This document shows, piece after piece, positions 17,981 to 28,800 of a stretch of 33,255 bases of DNA (positions within the stretch are counted from its first letter, which is position 1; the number at the start of each line of letters is the position of its first letter). The stretch spans positions 13,226-46,480 of the forward strand of contig VHZZ01006221.1 of NCBI GenBank assembly GCA_009801015.1. The letters run 5' to 3'. The notes beneath the pieces were generated by a model. That model worked only from the letters and a program-made list of their open reading frames with translations. It searched no databases and had not been told where the DNA came from. The DNA is from Silene noctiflora. Lineage: Eukaryota > Streptophyta > Magnoliopsida > Caryophyllales > Caryophyllaceae. Both the position numbers and the translations under genes were made by a program.

Positions 17981-20900
17981 TTAGCATTCACAAGCTGACG
18001 AACTTTGAGGCTGTGCTCTGCCAGTCATATCAACAGTGTCCGGAACATATCTTCACGTAAGAATATAAACATAATGATTAGAACATACTGTATGTGTCAA
18101 GGTTTTAAAGATTAGAAACACAGAATGAACTAGAATCCATATTGCTAAGATTATATGTGAGTGTTGAACCAACCATATACTTGTGTTTACTTGCGTATTC
18201 TTCATTCGATTATATGTTAACAATTTGTCTACGTGTAAGACTATCTCATGCAATTATTTTTTTTTCTTCTGAAAACCAAATGAGATTTGTCTACAAATTA
18301 CAATCATATCTATAGGCATTGAAGGTGCTTTTGGAAACACTGGGACATCAGAGTAACGTCGAAACATTCACACATGCAAGTTTGCAAGCATGGCAGAAGT
18401 CGTTTTCACACCACCGCCTCAGTGCCTTAAGAAGGCTCCTGCGCATGGCTAATTGGGGCCTTGGGAGTGGGGTTGGACGTACGCAACTTTACCCTATGTT
18501 GACAAAGAGTTATTTATGGGTAACCCATATTACGAATTGCGTCTTGAATTGCATCCACTGACTGTTACTTCACATTATGAGAAGCACACACAATATAATT
18601 CACAACATTTATGTTTATTCAAAAGATACTCACAATTCTTCTTCAGGTTCGTTCTTGATAGCATCCTTGGCAATACACTGGAAAGCCTCTTCAACATTTG
18701 TACCATCTTTAGCAGAAGTCTCAAAGTACGGAATATTCCCCTTGCTCATACACCAAGCTTTTGCCTTCTTCTCTGAAATCTGATTGCCAGTGAAAGTACA
18801 TCAACATTATCAGTGGAAAACAATGTGGGACTACTTTAGCAAAAAGATGAGCCAAATATACAAGCGACACTAAATTTTCTGCTAACCTAATGAACCCAAA
18901 ACTTAGCCACAGATTATCAATGAAATACATAGAACGTACTCTCCTTGACCATTAGTTCTTTTCAATTGTAACTTACAACATGATAAGTTGTAGAGAGAAA
19001 GAAAAAGAAAAAGAAAAAGAAAACAGAATCAAGGTCTTAGATGCTTAATGCTGCAGAGGTGACATGTTTGAGATGAAGAAGTAATCCTCACCACTCTGCC
19101 GGTCCCACCATCAACGTCAATCTTGTTGCCCAGCAAAACAAAAGGGAAGTTGTCTGGATCCGAAGGGCTTGCCTATAATACAGAAGAGCATATTTTCCAG
19201 AATTAAATTCCCCTTTGACAAAAATTAAATTCAAATGCCTATCACTTACCCTTTGCTTGGATACAAAAGGAGGAGGGGGAAGGGACCAATGCCATTTCCT
19301 TCCAAATCTTTCCTATTTTAGGAAGGATTTTAGCGTGCCTTGTAGAAGGGAAAATGAAGTCCCTTCCCTCGACTTCTCTCTGACTCAATTCTGCTAAACC
19401 AAACAAAAGAAATTGTTCCCTTCTCTTTGACCATTCCTTCCCCTTCTTCCTCCCATCCCTCAATCCAAACAAAGGGTTAATGACTATATTACCTGCAGTA
19501 AAAACTCGTCTCTCCAACGGTTCAAGTTCTCAAATGATTTTGCCACATTTACATCATAAGTGAGAACACAACAATCAGCACCACGGTAGAAAGCAACACC
19601 AAGGCTCTGAAACCTCTCCTGTCCAGCTGTATCCCAAATCTGTAATGCGGTCAAGAAAAATAAACCTCTGTTTGAAAGGTTAAACTGATACCAGAACCTC
19701 AGTAAACTGCCAAAAAGATAGATAACATCAATAGTTCGTAATTAACAACCAAAGGGAAAACCTCAAGTCATGCATTCAAAACAACCCCCTCAAGGACCTC
19801 AACCCACAAATACTGACGTACGTAAAAGAAAAGGAAACGCAGGGCGAGTGAGAGGGGAGAAGGGTATCGACTAAAAATGCTAATTGAAACCCAAAATAGA
19901 TTCCGGTGCACTATTGGCCATGGATTCTGATATTTCATTAAAGATGTTAGCTTGTAAGTAAAACCCACCATGGAGTCGTGTATCCACTATGATATTAAAT
20001 GAAACCAAATATGGATTCGGGTATCAATATTGACCATGGTGCAAATAATCCTAAAAAATCGGATGATATCATATGCATATCAGGCTCTTGAGCTCTTGAG
20101 TAGTTGAGCATGTGGCACGATAAGAGAGGTGAACAGAAGAGTCTGGTACTGTAGTTAAAATAGACTTAAATACGGCCAGCATCAATTGGCATCTATACTC
20201 TAACAGACTATCTGGCATATGTGTGAAAAACAGAGTCCCACCACCTTGGTTGCAAAACTGTATCTTGAATTTTTCACACTCATCCACACACCATCTTTAC
20301 TTGTCTTTTAACATTATCAAATTTCAATCTAAGGACGATTCTACGCTAGCCCTTGTAGAAGTTACTGTTCACATCCTCTAGCCCTTATAAAAGTTAGTTT
20401 TATTCACCTCTATGGCTCTATCCCTTGTTTAATCATGGAGCTGGCACACAGTGGTGCAGCAAAAGACAGTGTGCCTCAATCATGCACATATTTAGGTTAA
20501 CGTCTAGAGCCATAGAAATGACCAAAAGGGCCTACAGCATTTACCAAACACTTACCCTTTCTTTAGTAGGAAAAATATAGTCTTAAGGAAGACGGAGGGG
20601 GTTTCATTCAAAGATGAACATCATCTCAACCCAAAATTAAGCTCAATCAAACTAGATCTTTATCGTAAAGTCATAGGAAATCCTTAACTATATCCATAAA
20701 ACACGAGTACTAACGCTATTGAGTACAATATAGACCCAAAAGTTACTCACAGGTGACATTTTAACAGGACAAGCACAAGATTAATTTTAATCCAAAGAGA
20801 TCAAAACGTAGCCATGAAAGCAGTCCAAGTAGTCTTCGTTTTCATGTGTTGTCAAAAGCCATGCTACATACTTGTGACACTGTAAGCAATATAAAACCAG

Positions 20901-22931
20901 AGCTGGAAGCGCTTTCCTTTCACACCAGAAACGTAGGATGATGATATATCATAATTGCGAGGCATCAAAGTTCAAACCAGAAGATTTTGAGCAAAATCAA
21001 GTAACGCACAAAACCCAGCAAGTAGCACCATGCAAACTACGCACAAAAGCATTTGATAATTTAATGATGTTCGCCTAGTCAGATTTAAACTTAGAAGCAG
21101 AAGGCTATATGAAGTCATCAGTCTAACTCAGGCTTAAATTTTGACAACTTGGAGAATAAGATGATGAAAATTCTACAATTCTAATGCCTACTTAAGATAT
21201 AGTTATTGGATGTTTTAACAAAAAGTGCAAAGCTGAAGGCTTCATAGTACAAGAAAGCTTAAATTAATAGGTAATGCAAAGAAAATACGCAAGTCAGGGA
21301 GACAGGGACACATGCATGAAAGGCAAAGATATTAACTTGTTCGCTCCAACAATTAACTCACTCCAAGTTTTTTGTTAAACCAACTAATGAGAGGTCTCCA
21401 AAACATTGGACCCGAGTTACCAGAGGCGAAGCTCAGCCCTGGCCAAATGGGCCATGGCCCGGGTGAGATTTTCTAGCACAAATAATCAATAGTGATATAA
21501 GGATCATTAATATGTAATTGGCACAGTGGTGAAAACCTTTTGTGAGCAAATTTTGCCTATTACAGATCCTGTGTTCGACTCCATGGGGTATCTTTTTGGA
21601 ATTTACTTTTTTATTTTTGTTAAAATTGTCTTATTTAACATATTTCTTATGTACCGTTCTTTTGACGACTCGATCTATTATATTTTCTTTTGTCAACAAG
21701 GATTCTTGTACTTAGAAAGTAGGGAACCGTTTTTATCATTACAAAATGCTCATTATTATTAAATAAACAATATTCATTACTCATTGATTTACGACTTTCA
21801 TCTCATCTTAATTTATAATAGAACCGTCTTAAAAATGAGCTTATTATCATTAATAATATTTTTGGTTGTTTCAACGTGTATAATTTAATAACTACATAAA
21901 TTTATGAATAATTTGTTTGTTTCGTAAATAATCTAATCTAGAAATCCTACTAAGAATTGAATCTGTTAAAATAATATGATATGAGGTCTATGATTAACGA
22001 ATATATATGAACATGGACGAAGTGAAAATCGGCCTAGGTCATTATTTTGCCCTAGCTTAGTCCCTGCGAGTTACATAGAACAAGTATCTCTTCAAGGTCA
22101 AGAAATTAAGGGATACATTTCTCTCCTACAAACCAAATTAAAACCCTTCTAACATATAAGAGATTCAGAAAGAAAAACGACATCACTCTGCTCCATTCCC
22201 CCCTCCCTTCCCATCCATGGCTTTCCCTTCTATTATTATATTAAAACAAACCCATGATCATTGTCGCCAAACAACAGCAGCTAATAAAGAAAATTCAGAA
22301 GCATGCAGTCAACTACTGAAAAGAGCAAATTTGGACTAGCAACTGATACGCAGATGAGATCATACCTGCAATGTGAACTGCCTATCTTCATATTGAAGTT
22401 CTTTGGTCAAGAAATCAGCTCCAATTGTTGCTTTATACTGATTACTAAATTTCTTATTCACAAATCTAAATTTCACCCAAGTTAAGGGCAAACCTAGAAT
22501 TTCAAAATACTCCCTCCGTCTCGACCAATTCTTAAAGTTTCCTTATTTAGATGTCTCAGTCATTTCCTTGCGTTTCCATTTTAAAAACTTTGGTCTTTCT
22601 GTATTTATGAGTATGTCATCACTAAAAATTCTTGGTATTTGTACCAAAAGCAAATGTAAAGAATTGATCGGAGTACAAAGAATCACAACCAAAAAATAAA
22701 GTTGATCAACAAATCAATAATTAAAAATGAAAGATAAAAGGATACTGATTCATAAGTGAGGTCTTGCCAACCCTGTTAAAATCATAATCAAACAACACAA
22801 AATAATTAAAACCCATTAATCAATTATACAAGAAATGAACAAAAATTGAAACAAACAAAAAAAATTAAATTAAATTACCCACTATCACCAAGGATGATGA
22901 TCTTAAGGAGCTTACGCCTGCGTGAAGCCAT
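17981..22931 (-). CDS. RABG3: Rab7-type small GTPase (RABG3), complete 7-exon gene
   Basis: Minus-strand exons, 5' to 3': 22879-22931, 22746-22772, 22366-22465, 19493-19639, 19092-19172, 18634-18779, 17981-18050. They total 624 nt, 207 residues, the normal length. RABG3 proteins are the plant Rab7 group and direct late endosome/vacuole fusion with tethering complexes. All GTPase motifs are present: GDSGVGKTS P-loop (15-23, Lys21), switch I Thr in [16 protein letters not shown] (62-68), GNKID (124-128) and ETSAK (156-160). The protein ends CEC, the double geranylgeranylation signal. Every exon joins in phase. Exon 2 is a 27-nt microexon. Intron 3 is large (2.7 kb) and carries a hAT element; other introns carry a Tourist-like, a Stowaway-like and a SINE-like insert. 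The gene is convergent with S1P. The paralogue letter (a-f) cannot be fixed. Confidence 0.96.
18440..18545 (-). mobile_element. SINE-like fragment in RABG3 last intron
   Basis: Read on the minus strand, actctttgtcaacatagggt, then aaagttgcgtacgtccaacc, matches the style of the widespread plant SINE body (gaggctgtttcc / gggtaaggttgcgtacgtcc). It shows as a decayed copy without clear ends. The plus strand has short open frames here, but they contain no domain. Confidence 0.45.
19249..19476. mobile_element. Tourist-like MITE beside a RABG3 splice donor
   Basis: CCCTTTGCTTGGAT (19249-19262) and its near reverse complement ATCCAAACAAAGGG (19463-19476) bound 228 bp, with TTA on both sides (19246-19248, 19477-19479). 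That is a clean Tourist/PIF-Harbinger signature. It sits in a 320-nt intron that would be about 90 nt without it, and its right edge is only 16 nt from the splice donor at 19492 (minus). Confidence 0.8.
21413..22074 (+). mobile_element. Non-autonomous hAT element with 8-bp target duplication
   Basis: cgagttac occurs exactly at 21413-21420 and 22067-22074, flanking 646 bp. The left end is CAGAGGCGAAGCT (21421) and the right end, read on the minus strand, is CAGGGACTAAGCT (22066); 9 of 13 match. Eight-bp duplications and CAG-type ends define hAT transposons. No transposase is present; the longest frame (21526-21762) has no domain. It carries a tRNA-like module: box A-like TGGCACAGTGG (21519-21529) and box B GTTCGACTC (21573-21581), 43 bp apart. 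It lies in RABG3 intron 3. Confidence 0.85.
22510..22673. mobile_element. Stowaway-like MITE in RABG3 intron 2
   Basis: It starts TA|CTCCCTCCGTC (22508-22520) and ends GATCGGAG|TA (to 22675): the Stowaway terminal motif with the TA duplication. The second end has lost a few bases (CTCCGATCAATTCTT on the minus strand against CTCCCTCCGTCTCGACCAAT on the plus). 164 bp, non-coding. Confidence 0.8.
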
Positions 22932-23204
22932 GGATTGAGCTGAGAAATCAAAGAGTGCCCTTTTCAAGAGTTGTTGCTGAAAACCAAGGAGACAAGTTAA
23001 AGATTGAAACTTTTTTTGAAGGAGAAAGAAGGGAATATGCAAAGATTATTGATTATTGATTATTGATTATTGATTATTGATTCCTTTGTTTTGTAGGGAA
23101 TAATATGGGTTTATTATCACTGGCAGCTGTTTAATTACTTCATGTTTTATCTACCCACCATACCTTCTTGCAATTCTAAGATCACTCAGGCATATACCCA
23201 ATTG
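22932..23204 (-). promoter_or_regulatory. RABG3 5' UTR and upstream region
   Basis: Upstream of the start codon (minus strand) the leader has no upstream ATG close by. A perfect 7-bp tandem repeat, gattatt, 5.6 copies (23044-23082), lies about 115-150 bp before the ATG, either in the 5' UTR or just above it. I could not place a TATA box with confidence. Confidence 0.35.
23044..23082. repeat. (GATTATT)n microsatellite
   Basis: Five full units and a partial unit of gattatt, without error. It is close to the RABG3 start and probably length-variable between individuals. Confidence 0.95.
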
Positions 23205-23880
23205 GGTGAACCGACCCGACCCGATAACCGATAGTAGCCTTATATTTTCCAACTCGAACCCGACCTGAACTGACCCGACTCGACCCGTGACCCGATATTT
23301 TCTCAACCCGATAGATGACCCGATAATGAACTAGCTTAATAATGGTTTAAATAACACCAAATTGACATTCATCGTAATTATTTTCATTTGAAAGTACAAT
23401 TAATACACCTACCTATTATTTAAACATAAAATTATCATTTAAAACTAAATATATAAGATAAAATATATGTCGATAACCTGACCCGACACCGACCCGCTAA
23501 TGACCCGACCCGACTTGCCGCCTGTTGATGACCCGACCCGAAGATGACCCGACATGAACCGAACCGACCCGAACCCGTAACTTACCCGACATAACCCGAA
23601 CTCGATATGACCCGACCCGCTTTGACCCGGCCCGTAACTGACCCGAGTGACCCGATTGCCACCTCTGGCACACGGGTCAATAGGGTCGTGTTTGGGTCGG
23701 GTTAGTTATTGTGTGGTCAATTCAGGTTTGTGGGAGTTTGGGCCGAACCGGTCTTTTTCGGCTCAATTATTATTAAGTTATTTATGAATAATAATTAGTT
23801 TGCAACGTTAAACATTTGGGGCAGATTATATTGAGTCGGGTCAAACTCAGGTTCTGAGTTCAGGTGTCGGATCAGGTCAA
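23205..23880. repeat. Degenerate ACCCGA field with an inverted right part
   Basis: From about 23205 to 23660 variants of gacccgacccga recur dozens of times (for example 23214-23225, 23480-23515, 23525-23575), separated by an AT-rich gap at 23330-23465. From about 23670 to 23880 the complement dominates (gggtcgggtt, gagtcgggtc). It is non-coding low-complexity sequence often seen near plant transposons; it has no recognised element ends here. Confidence 0.7.
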
Positions 23881-23908
23881 TTTTATAAGGTCTACTTAGT
23901 TAATGGGC

Positions 23909-23928
23909 AAATAGCTTAATTGGTAGAG
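23909..23928 (+). other. tRNA-like 5' fragment
   Basis: The phrase at 23905-23928 matches the start of a tRNA: gggcaaa followed by TAGCTTAATTGG, a full match to the box A consensus TRGCNNARYNGG, then tagag. No box B follows before the MULE-like element begins at 23933. It is not a tRNA gene; it may be half of a tRNA-derived repeat. Confidence 0.45.
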
Positions 23929-23932
23929 AAAA

Positions 23933-24450
23933 GGAAAATTTTACGTTATACCCCGAGTTTGGATTTTTTATATTGTACCCTTATCTTTTTAATATTCTAG
24001 GATGTATCTTTGAACTTTATAGAAAAGGCAAATAACTTTTTCTCTTCCAAAACAAAAAAACCTATCCATTAACAATTTAAATATCATATGATCCTTCTAT
24101 ATGAGAAGTATCACAAATCACCTTCTAGAAGCATAAACTACTCTAAAAACTTGCTTTATAGAACATCAAATGATAACGAAGGTTTAGTGAATTATTAGAT
24201 AGGTTCATAGACTATTGGAGGGATCAATAGGTAGTTCCGTAGGCTAATAGGTAAATAAGTAGATTAATTGATAATTGGAATGATCAATAGGTTGTTAAAT
24301 AGAATAACTAAAAAACAAAGTTAGCGAAAATAGTCAATAAAGTCGTGGTATAGACTAATACATGAAGTTCATGGGTATACCATAAAATTTAAAAAGGACA
24401 GGGATACAACTTAGAAAACCGAAAAACTCGGAGTACATCGTAGAATTTCC
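23933..24450. mobile_element. Mutator-like (MULE) non-autonomous element with long inverted ends
   Basis: The left arm starts ggaaaattttacgttatacc (23933). The right arm, read on the minus strand, starts ggaaattctacgatgtactc (24450). After that both read ccgagttt, and they keep matching for roughly 80-90 bp with phrases such as ttgtaccctt/ttgtatccct and ctttttaa. Long imperfect arms with GGAAA ends are typical of MULEs. The flanks are A-rich, so a 9-bp duplication cannot be judged. 518 bp, non-coding. Confidence 0.65.
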
Positions 24451-25869
24451 AAAAAAAAAAAAACTAAGCCTTCATGTATAATAAATAAAAAAAATATTTT
24501 TTTTTTGTGTGTGTGAAATGAGCCACGAGGGATCGAGGGCAGTATAATATTAAGGTGAGTCTGATTTTTATAAAGATTATATAAAATAAAAATTATTTTT
24601 GTTACGATATAACGAATTGTAGGTGGTATAATCGTATAATGATGCCTCTACAAATCTTCAAATGAATAAGATTGGTTTAGCATTTGTCGATAGTAAAATC
24701 GTGGAATCGAATGATCGGGGCTCTGTGCCTCAGATAACCACGATGTCAAAGATTTTATAATTCTGTGTATTGCAAAAGTTTCAGGTTGTAGATTAACATA
24801 TATCAACTATTTATTGATTGCTTATAGCGCATTAACAATTCCTTTCAGGTGATTTGCATATTCAATCTGTCAAAATTTAGAATTGATTGAAAATTACGGG
24901 AGGTATGTACATGTACTCATGTACATCTGTTTAGGATAATAAGAATTGATTTAAGATACCGGTACCGTGCATCACATTATAGTCGACGTCCGACTAGTGA
25001 AGGGCACTGTGGGTTGAAATATTGTTTGGCTGATACATCAGAACCGAATGCGACAAAAGAGTAATCAGGGGGATGTCATCAATCTAATACGACACGGTTG
25101 TCGCTCTGAGATAGTTGAATGTAAATGCCAGATTCACACGGTTGTCGCCCTTGTCGGTCTGTGATAACTGATAAGAGCGTATTGAGATGAAATACCATTT
25201 AGGCGCTAACTGGTCAAAGTCGCGGACATGAGTCTTACAGTTTCAGTGAAATCATGACATACACCTTTTTTTTTTGATAAATGGGCACGACTTCAAATCC
25301 ATAATAAACGATAATCTTGTGGAGTATTTTATGAATACTGGAAAATTGTTAAAAGAATTTAGCAATATCTGATCCAATACAGTCTTGTACCACATGGTTA
25401 TCTGACATCCCTGTAAATAAAAAAACTTGTATGCAGATAAATCAAGCACACGTGGTACGAAAGTAATTTTTAACAAACTCGACTAAATTTGACACAGTTT
25501 ACGAAACGACTTCAAGAATCAAGATGTTCTTCATCACAGGCCAGATGAATCGCTCAGCCCGGGCAATTAGACAAACAACCCATAGTCGCAACGTTGAATT
25601 TAAAGGTTTAAGTCACACATGAGACAACTTTCGAGGCCAGCATGATAGAATCACTTGAAGATTGTTGAGGAGCTCCTTAAGGACAGATGTAACAAGTTAG
25701 AATTCAAGCAGTAGATAATTGTTGTCAACAAAAGATCACTCTAAGAGCGATTTGCCTAAAGTTTTCAGATTACTCAGAGAAACAGTCCTGACTACTGATA
25801 TTAGTATATGGTCATTAGTAAACTTCCTGGCTCTTCTGTTGTCTTTCTTCATGTTTGACGACCTATTAA
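24451..25869. other. Intergenic region between MULE and PERK 3' end
   Basis: It starts with poly-A and poly-T tracts (24451-24515). A self-complementary phrase gtacatgtactcatgtacat lies near 24907-24926, and acacggttgtcgc occurs twice (about 25090 and 25136). A poly-T run is at 25264. The part from about 25500 is probably PERK 3' UTR. I see no gene. Confidence 0.5.
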
Positions 25870-28800
25870 CTATCCACCACCAGAGTATCCACTACGAGTA
25901 GTACTGAACTCGGTGCTAGCGTCCCCATTACTTGTGAAAACCATTTTCCTAAGTCCCGTCATATCGTCCAGGTTAGCAGTACTACCAATGTCTCTTGAAC
26001 TATAAAAGGAGCTGAATCCCGGCCTAACCCCATCATTCAGATCCGCCAGTGCAAGGTTTCCTTCAAGAGCACGTACCACCTGCTCAGTAATCGCACAGAG
26101 AGTATTGTGAGAAGCTCTCTTTTTAACAGGGCAGGAAGTAACAAAAAAACAAAACTACTCGTATTGTCTAGATGTCGGATTGTCGGGTGCATCAGGAAGA
26201 AGGCCGCGAAATAGCCAAAAAATGTGTCCAACACTTGGAAGGGAAGAAGTCAAGTGTGGGTAATATGGGTCATGTGTAGCGTAGTAATGATTAGGCTGTT
26301 TCACTGGAGTCTGCTAATCAACAAGAATTCAGAGAACACCATAAACCTGTCATCATGACTCATCCCAGCTAAAAAAAATGACTTACCTAGTCGCTCTGGT
26401 AGTCTAAATATAATGGTTTAAACTTTAGACTGTTACCTGACTCATTCGTGGTCTGCGTTTGGCTGAATGACGCACACAAGACGTAGCACATGTGATCATG
26501 CTTCCCATTTCAGCAGGAATATAACTGTTTTCTAATCGTGGGTCAACTAGGGTATCAAAGTTCCCATCTTGAACGGCTTTCGAAAGTAGAGGCCTCGCCT
26601 GAATGTTAAGTATAAGTAGAAGCAGTTAGCATCCTGAGTAATAAAGTATGCATTCCACTAGTTTCAAGAAAAGCAAAGACAGCTAAGTTAGTTGAGAAAG
26701 TCATTGAATGGTAAGTGGTCTCGTAACCCAGGTTCGAAATCTACCAGAATCAAAACTGCCCTTGTGGCTCACTTTAACCAAAAAAAACTCAAACCAATTG
26801 GCAGGCAAAGGAATGGAAATTAAGGTTTCTTTAACAATTAATTACCCAGTCCACTAAACTATCTTCCATCTTAGCGGGTGAAGTATAGTCAATTGGGCGG
26901 CGTCCAGTAACTAGCTCCAGAAGCAAAACCCCAAACGAAAAAACATCACTCTTCTCAGTGAGCTGTCCAGTTGCGGCATATTCAGGAGCAAGGTACCTGC
27001 AAGTATTACGTATAAAATTATAACTTCAGTCCACCACAAGGTCCACAACAAACGTTTACGTCACAGACAATTGGTAAAAGAGGAAGCAATATACTCCCTT
27101 TGATTCTCAATTTTCTTAGAATGTTGAGTTAATTCAAAACTTCGGCATTTTCTGTACCTTATTTTAAGAACTCCCACCTTTGTATAATTTTTTTTCCAAA
27201 ACTCTCACATTTTGTCAACATTTTCTCTAAAACTTCCACCAAACGTCAACTTTTGTCAAAATAAGTGTCATTTTTTTTCAGAAATACCGGTCATGAATGA
27301 ACAATCCTTTCTATCAAAAGTTGGTTTCAGACTTTCAGGCAAAAATGAAATTTGTTAAAAGATTTGATTTTTCTAGAGAAAATGTCTCGTAGTTTGGCAA
27401 ATAAGGGATCTTGGGGGAAATTTTAATGGAAATGTGCATAGAAGGATGGAATTTGAAAAAATATAATAATTTATACAGTATAAGGTAGGAGTTTTGAACA
27501 TGAGACTAAGAAAAAGGTGGGAGTTGTAAATACTCTCTAGAGTTTTCATTTTTCGGCTGATAATTGAGATTCTTACTTTATCTTTTTGGGTAAATGACTA
27601 CGTTTTGAATGTACAAAAGTGCCCATAGAAAGCAACAATGATGAGTTGAGGAAAAGTTGAAGTGTTAGAGAAGGGTAATTTCGGAGCTTAAACTTAGGCA
27701 AGGATGCCCCAACATAACCACTACTTCACTTCTTTGCCAAAAGCAAATGATAGAAATTCAGATAATCAGATTAAGTAATTAGTTAGATTGGTCAATCATA
27801 TGGAATCCATAACGCAGTGAGATCATGAATAGAGCAAAAGGACCTAATGCGGAGTGTACATTGACACTACACCAACCATTGAACTAAGGTTATATTCACA
27901 TTGGGGTGAACCAAGGTGAAGAATGGCAGATGTCTCCAGTCACCCTGTTTGGATATCCTTTTTCTCGGTTAAGAATGATTTAACACATAACCTACTTTCA
28001 CCTAATTTACTCATTTACCACCAATTATGTGGACAAACTACGTGAAGATGAAATTTCGATAATTTTACCTAATCTAACGTAGGTGATATTTTCAGTGACA
28101 TTAGCGTTTTACCCATACCTATCTCGCAGAAAAATCCACAAGAAAAGGAAGTACCATTAAAATGTGATTTAAATGTCAACCTACAATACAAATACAAAAA
28201 TTATGCAGAGTTCGTATATGTACCCGATTGTTCCCATTACTCGGGTTGATATATGAGTGTTAGCCTCGGAAGAGAACTTTGCTAGTCCAAAATCAGCAAC
28301 CTGGATGATTATAGAGATGTTGGAAAACAGAAAAATGTGGCATCAAAGGTCTTACTCCATGATGAGAGTTTCTAATAAAGAAGCACATCATCTGGCGAGA
28401 AAATAACCACTTCCCACAGTGCAATTTTAGTGGATATAAGCATTTACTTGTAAAAGGTTTAAACTTACCATTGCCTCAAATGAGTAGTCCAAAAGTATAT
28501 TAGCCGCTTTGATATCCCGATGAATGATTTTAGGATGACCTAGCGAAGAAAATAATTTCAGTTTTGATTTTACTGAAAGGAGAGTACAATGATCGACAAG
28601 CATTTTAAAGAAGAAAGCTTACAATCCTCATGCAAGTATGCCAATCCTTTCCCAGCACCAACAGCAATCTTCAGTCTTGTCGGCCAATCCAGTACAGGTT
28701 GCCCTTTCCCTGCAACATAACGGCTGTCAATCAGTTAAAAGTACTGTCACTTCCCAAAGAAATAGCCCCAAATTATTCCGCTGATGTCTGAAACACTTGA

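Noticed and set aside
18319-18783. Plus-strand open frames in the RABG3 3' region
   Set aside because: They overlap RABG3 exon 6 on the other strand and a SINE-like fragment; no domain is recognisable.
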